This document shows, in pieces, positions 28,201 through 36,497 of a stretch of 64,000 bases of DNA (position 1 is the first letter of the stretch; the number at the start of each line of letters is the position of its first letter). Source of the DNA: JBDRMV01 sp043825615 (GTDB lineage: Bacteria; CG03); assembly GCA_043825615.1 (NCBI GenBank), contig JBDRRS010000013.1, positions 62,001 to 126,000 of the forward strand, given 5' to 3'. The translations under genes were made by a program, and so were the position numbers. The notes beneath the pieces were generated by a model, which saw only the letters and a list, made by a program, of their open reading frames with translations, was not told where the DNA came from and ran no database searches.

Positions 28201-28484
28201 ACATAATCGCTGGCATCCGCATAAGTGTATGAGAGCAGTTGGCTTGCGCCCGTAACGGGCGAAGAACTTGTTCCCGTTCCCCAGTCAAGAACTTCAAAAT
28301 TGACAGGGTTGTCAACCCAAAAAGCAAAATTCTGATTTGCGTCCGTGGTTTTTATCTTGAAATCGAAAGATGACGCAAAGGCGGAAACTGTTGATAAAAT
28401 CATAGTAGTGCTAAAAATGAAAAATATAAGAAAGAGCAATTTTACTTTTATTATAAATTTCTTTTGCTCTAAAATCTTCAAATT
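25224..28484 (-). CDS. Secreted DUF285 (BspA-like) repeat surface protein
   Basis: About 1086 residues. The chosen TTG start has AGGAGG 6 bases upstream; an ATG at 28511 is the alternative. A signal peptide (LLFLIFFIFSTTMILSTVSA) is followed by 17 tandem DUF285 repeats of about 25 residues (FNQDIGNWDVSSVTDM), then two fibronectin III-like regions (about 660-830), a linker, and a C-terminal FlgD-like/sorting-type domain (VYVYPNPWRSG ... SGVYFYIISKD). Such proteins are displayed or released at the surface and often bind other cells or matrix. A c-di-GMP-I riboswitch and terminator lie upstream. The signal and C-terminal domain imply an export/anchoring system elsewhere in the genome. Confidence 0.9.
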   Translation of the reverse strand, partial: NLKILEQKKFIIKVKLLFLIFFIFSTTMILSTVSAFASSFDFKIKTTDANQNFAFWVDNPVNFEVLDWGTGTSSSPVTGASQLLSYTYADASDYVIKVRGQTSRISFYGGGSGTPSRLIDILTPVSDGVSGITSAHEMFCGATTISTFTAADFFDAVSSSVTDMSLMFPGAASFNQDISRWDVSSVIDMSNMFSSAFNQPIGNWDVSSVTDMFSMFGTSFNQDISNWDVSSVTDMSWMFSRATSFNQPIGNWDVSSVTDMSCMFYNYNESSFNQDIGNWDVSSVTDMSWMFSNATSFNQPIGNWDVSSVRDMSYMFYDATSFNQPIGNWDVSSVTDMYGMFSKAPSFNQPIGNWDVSSVTNMQVMFQIATSFNQDIGGWDVSSVTDMSWMFSGANSFNQPIGNWDVSSVTNMYLMFQGATSFNQDIGNWDVSSVTNMDRMFYKASSFNRPIGNWDVSSVTDMSEMFSGAASFNQDIGNWNVSSVTNMYQMFYGAASFNQDIGNWDVSSVSCMNSVFSGATSFNQDISSWDVSSVTAMFFMFYGATSFNQNIGGWDVSSVRYMDSVFYGATSFNQDISSWDVSSVVNFCDFLYGVQLSSANYNQLLIKWSELPLQSGISFNGGNSKYSLGLPAEKRQYIKDTFNWTIADGGDCGQWYNTPAGLYGDALSTGSIKWEWDLMQGATFYQVYSFPDNKFLEKLEGNGTTTWIETDLSANTSYYRYVKTGASGILSDPSNTATGWTLANPPANSYILSRSSWSVEITWEPNGNPSYTRWGILRSTDDFATSTNVITNFNSGYTDTSYTDTADIKTTTTYYYKVQAFNGGGIASDFDRTVATVTFHQLYLGEDYEEEFKDGTTGNTISVVKVSADAFNFPTRMEIQELTQEQKDKETAAENKLPAGTIPVMAPSRNYVIMDELDNKITDFADVPSGAITIRFYYPADLTRAQENKLRIVKLDEDKGEWVIQEDFYINTSAKWIEAQLSSLSVYSLIELSYLSPDDVYVYPNPWRSGMGYTGVTFTNLPNTLKIKIYTITGELVRTINKDNSNTDAVWDLRNNSRRDVASGVYFYIISKDSGEKKKGKLAIIR
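26730..27985 (-). repeat. Seventeen 25-codon tandem coding repeats
   Basis: The DNA repeats with a period near 75 bases, with blocks such as ACATCCCAATTGCCTATA and TGATTAAATGAAGTTGC (plus strand). It encodes the DUF285 units of the surface protein. Units 2, 3 and 4 have small length differences. The high identity makes unit gain or loss by recombination likely. Confidence 0.85.
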
Positions 28485-28540
28485 CTGCCTCCTTCCAAAA
28501 TAATATTGCATACTTCCTTAATATTATTACCGTACAAATT

Positions 28541-28598
28541 AAAAAAAACAGGGCTACCAAAAATTCAGAGAAGAATATCCCCTTATCTTCGGTAGCCC
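28541..28598 (-). terminator. Riboswitch-linked intrinsic terminator
   Basis: On the minus strand GGGCTACC (28598-28591) pairs with GGTAGCCC (28558-28551) and is followed by eight U residues. It lies between the c-di-GMP riboswitch and the start of the surface-protein gene. The upstream stretch CCCGCTAGCCGGG could pair alternatively and act as antiterminator. Confidence 0.8.
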
Positions 28599-28632
28599 GG
28601 CTAGCGGGTCAGTCAGTTTAATTTTTGTGCAA

Positions 28633-28739
28633 CTTTACCTTCGGTGTCCTGGCTGGCTTACCCTGCACATATATTGCAGGGGGTAGCCCCGTGGCTTTGC
28701 GTCCCCGCCTTTCAGCGGGTTTGCCTTTATCGGATAAAG
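28633..28739 (-). promoter_or_regulatory. Cyclic di-GMP-I (GEMM) riboswitch
   Basis: The minus strand shows the hallmark AAAGGCAAACC, a P2 hairpin closed by a GAAA loop (CCGCT GAAA GGCGG), the core GGGACGCAAAGCCACGGG, a P3 hairpin (CCCTGCAATATATGTGCAGGG), and the closing CACCGAAGG. P1 can form from CTTTA..CC and GGTAAAG. The ligand-site base equivalent to G20 of Vc2 appears to be G, which favours c-di-GMP over cGAMP. It precedes a terminator and the DUF285 surface protein. Confidence 0.92.
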
Positions 28740-28762
28740 CCCAATGTATTCTTTACAATATA

Positions 28763-28791
28763 AGTATAGTGTGAAAAGCCTTAAATGTCAA
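28763..28791 (-). promoter_or_regulatory. Sigma-70 promoter of riboswitch/surface protein transcript
   Basis: On the minus strand TTGACA (28791-28786), a 17-base spacer and TATACT (28768-28763) form a near-consensus promoter. The transcript would begin near 28756, just before the riboswitch. Confidence 0.85.
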
Positions 28792-28823
28792 TTTATCACA
28801 CATAATTCAAAGTAGGAATGTAA

Positions 28824-28905
28824 ATATTTCTGTTGGAACCTGTAAGAAGAATTGTGACTTTGACAAACTTTCTACCTTACAAGTAGACAGGTTTTTTTAT
28901 TTTTC
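28824..28905 (+). repeat. Hairpin-plus-polyT element, copy 1
   Basis: On the plus strand ACCTGT (28838-28843) can pair with ACAGGT (28887-28892), and TGTAAG with CTTACA inside, followed by seven T. The sequence resembles 50923-51000 over about 75 bases (ATATTTCTGTTG, CTGTAAG, TTACAA, then TTTTTTTATTTTT). It could be a terminator, the end of a small RNA, or a small mobile repeat. It ends 10 bases before the 3' end of the convergent coiled-coil gene. Confidence 0.5.
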
Positions 28906-28915
28906 GGTTTTGTCC

Positions 28916-31900
28916 TTACACGCCTTTTTTGGCGGATTCGAGACGGGAGCGGATTCCGGAGAGTTCCTCTTCAAGAGCCCTGTTTATGTCGCGGAGGTCG
29001 CGCAGTTCGTTCATCAATTGCATTCTTTCGGTGTTAAATTTATTATCCTGTTCTCTCATCCTGTTCGCAAAATCTTCGCCCGAGGCCTGTTTATCGTCGG
29101 CGCCTGATTTGTAAATCCGGCTTATTTCGTCTTTCATTTTACCGGCCTGTTCCTGCATGGCCGCAATTTCGCGCTTGTGCGTCTCGTCCTGCGCTATGTT
29201 TTTCCTCTTCCATTCCGCATCCGTTTTCTGGAGCTGCTCATTCAATGCGGCAATGGCTGACTCAGCGGAAGTTATACTTTTACCGGACCTTTTTATTTCT
29301 TCCTTGCGACGCATATCCTGTATTTTCAACTGGTTTTCAAGTTCACGGCGCTGCTCGTTCCATTTGCCGAATTCCGTTTCCCTTGAAACCCTCCATTCGG
29401 AAAGCTGCCGCCTCAACTGTTCGGTTTCCACACTGACGGCTTCCTGTTTTGCCGACGCCTCATTCTGCCGGGCGTCAATTTTTTCCTGCAGCTGTGAAAC
29501 CGCCTGCATTAACTCCTCTTCGCGTTTCTCCGCCTGCGTTTTGACGGCGTTTACGGCTTTGACCGTGCCCTGTTCCAGTTTTGTTCTTTCCTTTTCAAAA
29601 TTTACGAGAACTTCGCGAAAGCGTTCGTTCATCTTTTCCGTTTCAGCCGACAGTTTTGAAATTGTGCCGTTCAGTTCCCCTATTTTCACTTCGTAAGAAT
29701 CAACTTCCCGCGTAAAAGCGCTGTCCTTTTCGGCAATCATTTCAAGATAATGTTTCTTTAAATTCTCACTCGTAAGGCGGTTTCCCGACTGGAGCTGCTG
29801 CATCTCCTGCTTCAGCGTAGAAATAATGGTTTTCAGATTGTCCATTCCGGATGCTTTTTCAATCACCAGAACTTCAACTTTTTTCTCAAATTCCGCTTTC
29901 TGCGCGGCAGACCGGTTCTTCAAATTACTGATTTCTTCACCGAGCGCCTTGTTTTCCTGCTCAAATGCAGCCCTGATGTTTTTCAATTTTTCCTCATCGA
30001 CGGTCTTAACCTCTTTCAGCCCGTTTATCTCTTCCGTCAGACGGCGGTTTTCCGCTTCCTTGTGTTTCAGCGTGTCAAAAAAGTTGCTTTTTAACGTATC
30101 AATCTGCGCAGTCAGTTTTTCCATCGCATCCTGTTTCTCGGAAAGCAGCGCGTTGAGCGATTGCGAAATGTTTATTTTTTCTCCGGCAAGCGCCTCAATT
30201 CTGCCTTTGTCAGCTGCGGCTGAGGCGGTGAGCGCGCTTATTTCCTTTTTCCCTTTTTCCAGTTCTTCCTTAAGGCGGGCAATTTCCCCGTTCAACTGCG
30301 CAGCAGTATTACGCAGGGAATCTTTCTCCGAAACCCGCAGAGCGTTTAACCCCGTTATCTCCTTCTTGTGAACGTTTTCCTCTTCGTTTATTCTGCTCTG
30401 CAATTCCCTGATTTTTCCGTTCAACCCCTCTTTTTCTTTCTGGTATTCTCCGGAATTCTGTAGAATTGTTCTGCGCAGGTTGTCGATTTCAACGGAATAC
30501 TTCTGGTCCTTTTCAAGAAGTTTTCTCCGGTTTTCGTCGTGAGACCGGAAGAGCAAATCGTCACGGGATGCAATTTCTTTCTGCGCCTCGCTTCTGTCCG
30601 CCTCATACTGCCTTTCCTTATCTTTCAGCAGGAGAAGATGTTTTTCTCTTTCCTCCTGCATGTTTTCCATTGTGTTCTTTAAATTTTCTTCAAGAACCTC
30701 TATTCTGCTCCGGAGCGCGGCGGCCTGCTGTTCCTTTTCCTTTTCCGCCGAAGACAGCGCTATACTGCCGTTAAGTTTTACGGTTTCAATTTCCTGCAGG
30801 ACCCGCGAAAGTTTTTCTTCTTTCTCTCCGAGCTCTTTTTCATAATTTTCTATGCCGTTCTGCCGTTCGAGAGCAAGAATTTTATATTTTTCGGAAATTT
30901 CCGAAAACCTGTCCGACGCCTCCTTCTCGCGCTCTTTTATGAGAAGATCCAAAGAGTGAATCCTGCCATCTTTCTCTTTGGAAATTTCGTCGCTTTCCTT
31001 ACGCAAATCCTGCGTCTGTTCCTTCAATACTGCGATGTCATCCAGCAGACCCGATATTTTTATTTTTAAATTCGTCTTCTCGCGGCTGAAGGCGCCCTCA
31101 AGCGTTGACATTGCGGTCGCCCGTGTAAGAATTCTTTCTTTAAGGGAGACAATTTCTTTTTCGTATATTTCCTGCAGATGCTTTTTCTCGGACGTCTGGG
31201 CGAGGTATTCCGCCGCGTGTTTGTTCTCAAGTTCTCTTTTCTTATTCCTTTCCTCTTCAAGCTCTTTCTGCAAAGAGAGGTTTTCCTTCCCAGCCTCGGA
31301 GAGTTTAACGGAAAACTTTTCCTCAAGAACTTTCTGCGCTTTTTCAAGACGCTCTATATCCGACTCCTTTTCCATAATGCGGTTTCTCAATTCAATTTCA
31401 ACCGCGCGGGATGTTTCCTCAATGTCCGAAATTTTCTGATTGTAGTTATCTTTCGCCGTTTCATTTATACTACGCAGTTCCTTGCTTCCCTTTTCTAAAA
31501 GCGCAATTTCCTGTCTGCCCGACTGGACCTCGGATGTAAGATTCTGAATTTGCTTCTGATCTTTCTTTTCCGTTTCCTGAAGCTGAAGCCCCATCCTCAA
31601 GCGGACGTCCTCAAAATTTTTCTGCAGAGAATCCTTTTCCAGTTCCAACTCGGAAATGCGGTTCTGAAGATTGGACATTTCTTCCGCATCGGTAAGCGTC
31701 TTCGCCTTGAAACGGTCTTCGTATTCAGCCGACGATTTTCTCTGACTTTCCTTGATAGCGGTTATCGTGTTTTTCAGCGCCTTTATATTCTGCTGAAGAG
31801 TGAATCTCTCCCTTTCGAATTCGCCCCTTTCAACGGCAAACTGCGACGAAAGAGAAAGTATTTCTTTTTTTCCCGTTTCCCTTGACTGACGGATTTCGCC

Positions 31901-32377
31901 GGTCAGAGCGTCCGCTTTCGACTGACTCTCCTTATCCTTGTCTTTCAGAATCCTGTTGAGCGCTTTTATTTCATCGGACAGCCGGAGAATCTCCCATTCC
32001 TTCGTCCTCAGTTTCTGGTTGAACTCCGACGTAAGATTCGTTTCGGTTTCCATCGCCTGAACGTTCAGCGTCCTGATGATGCCGTCTTTTTCTTCCAGCT
32101 GTTTGTTTAACTTCTGCTCCCGCACATCCAAAACATACTGTTTCTGTACAATTTCTTTTTCCCTGTGGTCGAGTTCAAGGAGACGAGACCGGTATTCCCT
32201 GTTGATTTTCGCCGTCGCAATCGATGATTTCGCCTGAAGGTACGCCCTGTCTTTTTCAATCTGCTGTATTTTGTCTTTCAGCCGGGAAATATCCTCTTCG
32301 TACTTTTTGTGTATTGAAGTAACCTGTTGACCAAGGGCAATTTTCAAACCCCTCAAATTATCGTTCTCTGCCGGCAT
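28916..32377 (-). CDS. Giant coiled-coil protein (1153 aa)
   Basis: Charged heptad-rich helix runs from about residue 15 to the C-terminus (SGIRSRLESAKKGV). There is no signal peptide, membrane helix or Walker motif. It resembles the 13449-17057 protein in composition and design, and stretches such as LNEQLQKTDAEWKRKN and LQEKIDARQNEAS recall that protein, so the two may be distant paralogues. Expression would come from the promoter at 32404-32432. Structural or spatial-organising function is only a guess. Confidence 0.85.
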   Translation of the reverse strand: MPAENDNLRGLKIALGQQVTSIHKKYEEDISRLKDKIQQIEKDRAYLQAKSSIATAKINREYRSRLLELDHREKEIVQKQYVLDVREQKLNKQLEEKDGIIRTLNVQAMETETNLTSEFNQKLRTKEWEILRLSDEIKALNRILKDKDKESQSKADALTGEIRQSRETGKKEILSLSSQFAVERGEFERERFTLQQNIKALKNTITAIKESQRKSSAEYEDRFKAKTLTDAEEMSNLQNRISELELEKDSLQKNFEDVRLRMGLQLQETEKKDQKQIQNLTSEVQSGRQEIALLEKGSKELRSINETAKDNYNQKISDIEETSRAVEIELRNRIMEKESDIERLEKAQKVLEEKFSVKLSEAGKENLSLQKELEEERNKKRELENKHAAEYLAQTSEKKHLQEIYEKEIVSLKERILTRATAMSTLEGAFSREKTNLKIKISGLLDDIAVLKEQTQDLRKESDEISKEKDGRIHSLDLLIKEREKEASDRFSEISEKYKILALERQNGIENYEKELGEKEEKLSRVLQEIETVKLNGSIALSSAEKEKEQQAAALRSRIEVLEENLKNTMENMQEEREKHLLLLKDKERQYEADRSEAQKEIASRDDLLFRSHDENRRKLLEKDQKYSVEIDNLRRTILQNSGEYQKEKEGLNGKIRELQSRINEEENVHKKEITGLNALRVSEKDSLRNTAAQLNGEIARLKEELEKGKKEISALTASAAADKGRIEALAGEKINISQSLNALLSEKQDAMEKLTAQIDTLKSNFFDTLKHKEAENRRLTEEINGLKEVKTVDEEKLKNIRAAFEQENKALGEEISNLKNRSAAQKAEFEKKVEVLVIEKASGMDNLKTIISTLKQEMQQLQSGNRLTSENLKKHYLEMIAEKDSAFTREVDSYEVKIGELNGTISKLSAETEKMNERFREVLVNFEKERTKLEQGTVKAVNAVKTQAEKREEELMQAVSQLQEKIDARQNEASAKQEAVSVETEQLRRQLSEWRVSRETEFGKWNEQRRELENQLKIQDMRRKEEIKRSGKSITSAESAIAALNEQLQKTDAEWKRKNIAQDETHKREIAAMQEQAGKMKDEISRIYKSGADDKQASGEDFANRMREQDNKFNTERMQLMNELRDLRDINRALEEELSGIRSRLESAKKGV

Positions 32378-32403
32378 TATTTAGGTTTCCAATTTACAAA
32401 ATA

Positions 32404-32432
32404 CTTATACATTAAAATCAAACGGTTGTCAA
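32404..32432 (-). promoter_or_regulatory. Promoter of coiled-coil gene
   Basis: On the minus strand TTGACA (32432-32427), 17-base spacer, TATAAG (32409-32404). The -35 box overlaps the -35 box of the divergent promoter for udp. Confidence 0.75.
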
Positions 32433-32454
32433 TTTCCGGAGCATTTGTTATCAT
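32426..32454 (+). promoter_or_regulatory. Promoter of udp-cdd operon
   Basis: TTGTCA (32426-32431), 17-base spacer, TATCAT (32449-32454). It shares five bases with the opposite-strand -35 box, so the two promoters should exclude each other. Confidence 0.65.
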
Positions 32455-32485
32455 TGCTGAAAATAAGAAAGGATGGTGTTGCACT

Positions 32486-33238
32486 ATGACTGGAAAAGAA
32501 TATCATGTTGCGCTCGGAAAAGGCGATGTCGGAAGATACGTTCTGCTTCCCGGCGACCCCGCCAGAACTGAAAAAATCGCAAAACACTTTGACAATGCGA
32601 AAGAACTTGCCTTTAACAGGGAATACAGAACGTTTACGGGCGAGATCGACGGGATAAAAATTTCCACAACGTCAACGGGAATCGGCTGCCCCTCCACCGC
32701 CATCTGCGTGGAAGAACTAATAAAATGCGGGGCTGACACATTTATAAGAGTGGGAACGGCGGGTTCCCTGCAAAAAGAAGTCGCTCTGGGCGATACGGTA
32801 ATTTCCACCGCCGCCGTCAGAGAAGAAGGAACCACCCGGCAGTATATTCCGCTAAGTTTTCCGGCGGTCGCCGATTTTGAAGTGACAACTGCTCTGGTGG
32901 AAGCCGCCAAAAAACTGAACATAAAATACCATACCGGAATTGTTCACTGCAAAGACGCATTTTACACGGAAGGGACGGATGGAGAAAATCTCCCGCTTGC
33001 AAATCACACAAAAGATTTATGGACGGCATGGTATCGGGGAAATGTTCTGGCAACTTCAATGGAATCCGCCGCGCTTTTTGTAATTTCCTCAATTAAGAGA
33101 GTTTCCGCGGGCGAGGTTCTGGCGATAATAGGTCTGACCTACGACGACAAACCGATAGTGCAAAAAGTCGGGATTGACGAAGCCATCGCCGTTGCGATAG
33201 AAGGAGTCAGGATCCTTGAAAGAAAAAGAAATTCTTGA
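32486..33238 (+). CDS. udp: Uridine phosphorylase-type nucleoside phosphorylase
   Basis: The 250-residue protein carries the NP-I family pattern: VLLPGDPARTEKIAKHF, phosphate-site RVGTAGSLQKEVALGD, and base/ribose site LATSMESAALFVISS. The length and RPGDP-like start fit uridine phosphorylase. An AAAGGA lies 12 bases upstream. Its last 23 bases overlap cytidine deaminase, which fits a pyrimidine nucleoside salvage operon. Confidence 0.92.
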   Translation: MTGKEYHVALGKGDVGRYVLLPGDPARTEKIAKHFDNAKELAFNREYRTFTGEIDGIKISTTSTGIGCPSTAICVEELIKCGADTFIRVGTAGSLQKEVALGDTVISTAAVREEGTTRQYIPLSFPAVADFEVTTALVEAAKKLNIKYHTGIVHCKDAFYTEGTDGENLPLANHTKDLWTAWYRGNVLATSMESAALFVISSIKRVSAGEVLAIIGLTYDDKPIVQKVGIDEAIAVAIEGVRILERKRNS

Positions 33239-33596
33239 TGTTTTAAGACAACTGCTGAAGAATTCCTATTCTCCCTATTCGAAATTCCGGGTTGCCGCCG
33301 TTATCGTAACGGACTCCGGAAACATTTACAAAGGATGCAATGTAGAAAACGCATCTTACGGCATGACCCTGTGCGCGGAAAGGGTTGCCGCAACGGCAGC
33401 CGTGTCCGCAGGCGAAAAAAAGTTCAGGCAAATTTTTCTGATAACCGACTCCGCAAAACCGGAATTTCCCTGCGGAGCATGCCTGCAGTTTCTTGCGGAA
33501 TTTAACCCCAAACTGAAAATCACCACATACGCAGGAGACGGCCGGAAAAAATCGGCGAAACTGTCCGATATCCTGAAAAGTAAATTCAAATTTTAA
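33216..33596 (+). CDS. cdd: Cytidine deaminase
   Basis: A 126-residue zinc deaminase that makes uridine from cytidine, feeding the phosphorylase encoded upstream. The active site reads CNVENASYGMTLCAERVA (zinc Cys and the catalytic Glu in CAE) with the paired zinc cysteines in PCGACLQFL. The start is TTG with AGGAG upstream, inside the end of udp. Confidence 0.95.
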   Translation: MKEKEILDVLRQLLKNSYSPYSKFRVAAVIVTDSGNIYKGCNVENASYGMTLCAERVAATAAVSAGEKKFRQIFLITDSAKPEFPCGACLQFLAEFNPKLKITTYAGDGRKKSAKLSDILKSKFKF

Positions 33597-33598
33597 TA

Positions 33599-35485
33599 AT
33601 GCCACGGAAAAATATCGTTTACGGCTTCATTGCGCTCGGTTTCGTTTTTTCAATGCTGACTCTTTCAAAAAAAATCTCGCTCGAGAACACGCTGAAAAGC
33701 GTTGAAGTCGCCTGCGACTTCGGCGATGTGCAGCAGCTTGCCGACATGTCCGGAAAAAGCCCCGAAACCGTCCTCGGCGAACTGAAAGACGCGGGAATCA
33801 CAACAATCGGCATATCGGAGCAGACGATTAAAAACTTTGAGGACGCCGGTCTCCTGACGGTTACCGGCGGGCAGGAAATTGAAAAGAACGAATACCTTTT
33901 CAACAGACAGCCTGGGTTTCTTGAATCCAGCCAGATAAAAAACAGGCCCGAGTTCATTTACGCGTTCACTAAAAATCCATCGCTCGGGGCATTCATCAAA
34001 AAAGCGCTCTTACAGAAACTGCCCGCCAAAGCCGTGAGCGGAATATATACCGGCAGACATTACCTTGTCATCGCAACCGCCAAAATAAAAACAGCCGCGC
34101 TCATTTATCTCGGTTTCTGGGGAGAAGAAATAGAAACCGTGAAAAGAGCGGGCCTCCGCTACATCCTCCGGCCGGTTGACGACCCGTTCGTAAACGACGA
34201 GTGGCTGAAGAACCTGTTTACGGAATGGAAAGATGACGGGCAGCTCTCGGGAGTTATAGTAAACGGCACAAAAATCCCGGGTCTCCCCGAAACGATGGCG
34301 GAAGTTCTGAAAGAACTTGAAATTCCGTTCGGTAAAGTAGAATTCGCAAAAGTAACCGGGGCAGACGAAATTATCAGGGCCGGCGGAAAAATATTTCTCT
34401 GCTTTTCGCCGAAAGGAGCGAACGATAATACCAAAATAAACGCAATTCTCCGCAGCGCAAAAGAAAGAAATATACAACTCGTGTATCTCCATCCGAACGA
34501 CGAGAGCTACGCCGCGTTTCTCTCTTTTGCGGGAAGCGTGAAAAGGACTCTGTCTGAAAATTCCTTCAAAGCCGAAAAATTCACGCCGCTGCCGGAATGG
34601 AAGGGAAATTACTATGCCTTTATTTTTATAGGTCTCGCAATTTTTATGACAACTCTGTTCCTTCTTTCGATAATCTACGAACTAAGCAGCCAGTTTAAAA
34701 TCGCTTACGTCATTATTGCCGTTTTCAGCACAATCTTCTTTGTGAAACTGACTTTCTTCAGGATTTTCCTCGCCTTTCTCGCCACGATAACTTTTCCCGT
34801 GCTCGCAATTTCAAAAACGTGGAAAAGACACGCCCTGCCGCCGATGCTCCAGGCAATCCGGTTGTTCATAAATGTATCTCTCATAACATGCATCGGGGCG
34901 CTTTTTGTAACGGGCATTCTCTCTTCAACAAACTTCATGCTGAAAATAGATATCTTCCGCGGGGTAAAACTTTCGCTGGTGCTCCCGATAATTATTGCGT
35001 TCGTCCTTCTTTACGGTCGGGAAAGAAGCTATTTTTCCACAAGTCTGAACCGCCTGTGGCATAAACGGCTTGAACTGAGTCACCTTTTTGCGGGAATTAC
35101 GATAGGGGTTCTCTTTATCATGATTATTTTAAGAAGTTCAAACCAAATAAGTTTCATGCTGCCTTTCGAGCAGAGCGTAAGAAACCTGCTTGAGAAACTG
35201 TTTTTCGCAAGGCCGCGATTCAAGGAATTTCTGCTCGGGCACCCCCTGATGCTTCTTGGCCTTTACCTTTATCCGCTTGCCTCACAGGCAAAAAAAATAA
35301 AGTTCAGGCCTTTTATCATCCTCGGACTGGTCGGGCAGGTCTCTATCATAAACACATTCGCCCACATCCATTCTCCCATAACAATATGCCTTTTCAGAAC
35401 TTTCAACGGTCTGATTCTTGGAATACTTTCCGGAATTATATTGATTTCCCTGGTAAAAGCATTTCATCTAATCAGCGCAGAGTGA
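33599..35485 (+). CDS. DUF5693 multi-spanning membrane protein
   Basis: This 628-residue protein has an N-terminal anchor (VYGFIALGFVFSMLTL), an extracytoplasmic region of about 300 residues and then about eight to ten membrane helices from residue 340 on. It matches the DUF5693 family, which I recall next to csaB in SLH-protein-bearing bacteria. Function is unknown; csaB follows here too, which suggests a role in making or moving a pyruvylated envelope polymer. Confidence 0.8.
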   Translation: MPRKNIVYGFIALGFVFSMLTLSKKISLENTLKSVEVACDFGDVQQLADMSGKSPETVLGELKDAGITTIGISEQTIKNFEDAGLLTVTGGQEIEKNEYLFNRQPGFLESSQIKNRPEFIYAFTKNPSLGAFIKKALLQKLPAKAVSGIYTGRHYLVIATAKIKTAALIYLGFWGEEIETVKRAGLRYILRPVDDPFVNDEWLKNLFTEWKDDGQLSGVIVNGTKIPGLPETMAEVLKELEIPFGKVEFAKVTGADEIIRAGGKIFLCFSPKGANDNTKINAILRSAKERNIQLVYLHPNDESYAAFLSFAGSVKRTLSENSFKAEKFTPLPEWKGNYYAFIFIGLAIFMTTLFLLSIIYELSSQFKIAYVIIAVFSTIFFVKLTFFRIFLAFLATITFPVLAISKTWKRHALPPMLQAIRLFINVSLITCIGALFVTGILSSTNFMLKIDIFRGVKLSLVLPIIIAFVLLYGRERSYFSTSLNRLWHKRLELSHLFAGITIGVLFIMIILRSSNQISFMLPFEQSVRNLLEKLFFARPRFKEFLLGHPLMLLGLYLYPLASQAKKIKFRPFIILGLVGQVSIINTFAHIHSPITICLFRTFNGLILGILSGIILISLVKAFHLISAE

Positions 35486-35534
35486 CCGGGGAAAAAACGA
35501 AAAGCGGCAAACCTCTTCTGCCCATATTCCGCAG

Positions 35535-36497
35535 ATGGTAAAAATTTTTGCCGCCGGCTACTTCGGTTACGGAAATTTCGGCGACGAACTCATTCTAAAA
35601 ATATTCAAAAAAAGAATCCCGCCTGAATTCACCGTTTCATACGTGCGAAAAATGGCCCGGCGGCCGGTTCAAACGTTTCTTTGCGTTCTGCGCGCGGACT
35701 GCCTCGTTTTTCCGGGCGGGAGCGTATTTCAGGACGAAACCTCGCTGGGCTCGGCGCTCTTTTACTGCTGCCTCGTACTGACCGCGCTGATTTTTAAAAA
35801 AAAGTTTTTCCTTCTGGACCAGGGTTTTGAAATAAAGAACCCCTTTTTGAAATATCTTTTAAGAGGCATTCTGAAAAACGCTTCAATGATAAGCGCCCGC
35901 GATGAGGCGTCCTTCCGGGCTCTGAAAAAACTCGGGCTTCACCCGCTGAGAAGCGCTGATTCCGTTTTTCAGGTTCAAGCAGGCAAAAGAAAAGTGCGGT
36001 TCCCGCCCGAAAAAATAGGAATAATACCCCGGGGCGCTTATGAAATCTGGGAAAAAATCATTCGTCAAACAAAAGAAAGATGGCCGCGTGCTTCTTATGA
36101 AATTGCGGTAATGAGCCCCGCAGACCTTGTTCTCGCCCGCAAAATCTCGGAGAGAAACCACATCAGGCAAACAGAAATTTTACGCATTACCGGTATAAAT
36201 GAAATCACGGAAACCGCGGATTTGCTCGTCCTGGCCCCGTATCATTCGGTGGTATGCGCCGTTACGGTGGGTATTCCATTCATAGCTGTCCCTTATTCGG
36301 CGAAGATAAAAAACTTTCTGCTTGAAAATAACTTCAGGGAAAACATTTTTGCATCGGAAATCAACGATACTATTTTCAAAAAGGCGAGGGCTGCGGGGAA
36401 CTCTTGCAAAATAGCCGAAGAGTCCTCTTTTCAAATCTTCCTGAATTTATTAAAACCTCTTGGAGGTTGCCGCAAACCCAAACCCTTAGCGCGATGA
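35535..36497 (+). CDS. csaB: Polysaccharide pyruvyl transferase (CsaB-like)
   Basis: The 320-residue protein starts KIFAAGYFGYGNFGDELIL, the CsaB signature, with FPGGSVFQDETSLGSALFYC and the late SVVCAVTVGIPFIAVPY segment. CsaB adds ketal-pyruvate to a cell-wall polymer, which SLH domains then bind. In diderms with OmpM-type proteins this tethers the outer membrane. The start has no clear ribosome-binding site. The stop overlaps ftsE (ATGA). Confidence 0.88.
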   Translation: MVKIFAAGYFGYGNFGDELILKIFKKRIPPEFTVSYVRKMARRPVQTFLCVLRADCLVFPGGSVFQDETSLGSALFYCCLVLTALIFKKKFFLLDQGFEIKNPFLKYLLRGILKNASMISARDEASFRALKKLGLHPLRSADSVFQVQAGKRKVRFPPEKIGIIPRGAYEIWEKIIRQTKERWPRASYEIAVMSPADLVLARKISERNHIRQTEILRITGINEITETADLLVLAPYHSVVCAVTVGIPFIAVPYSAKIKNFLLENNFRENIFASEINDTIFKKARAAGNSCKIAEESSFQIFLNLLKPLGGCRKPKPLAR

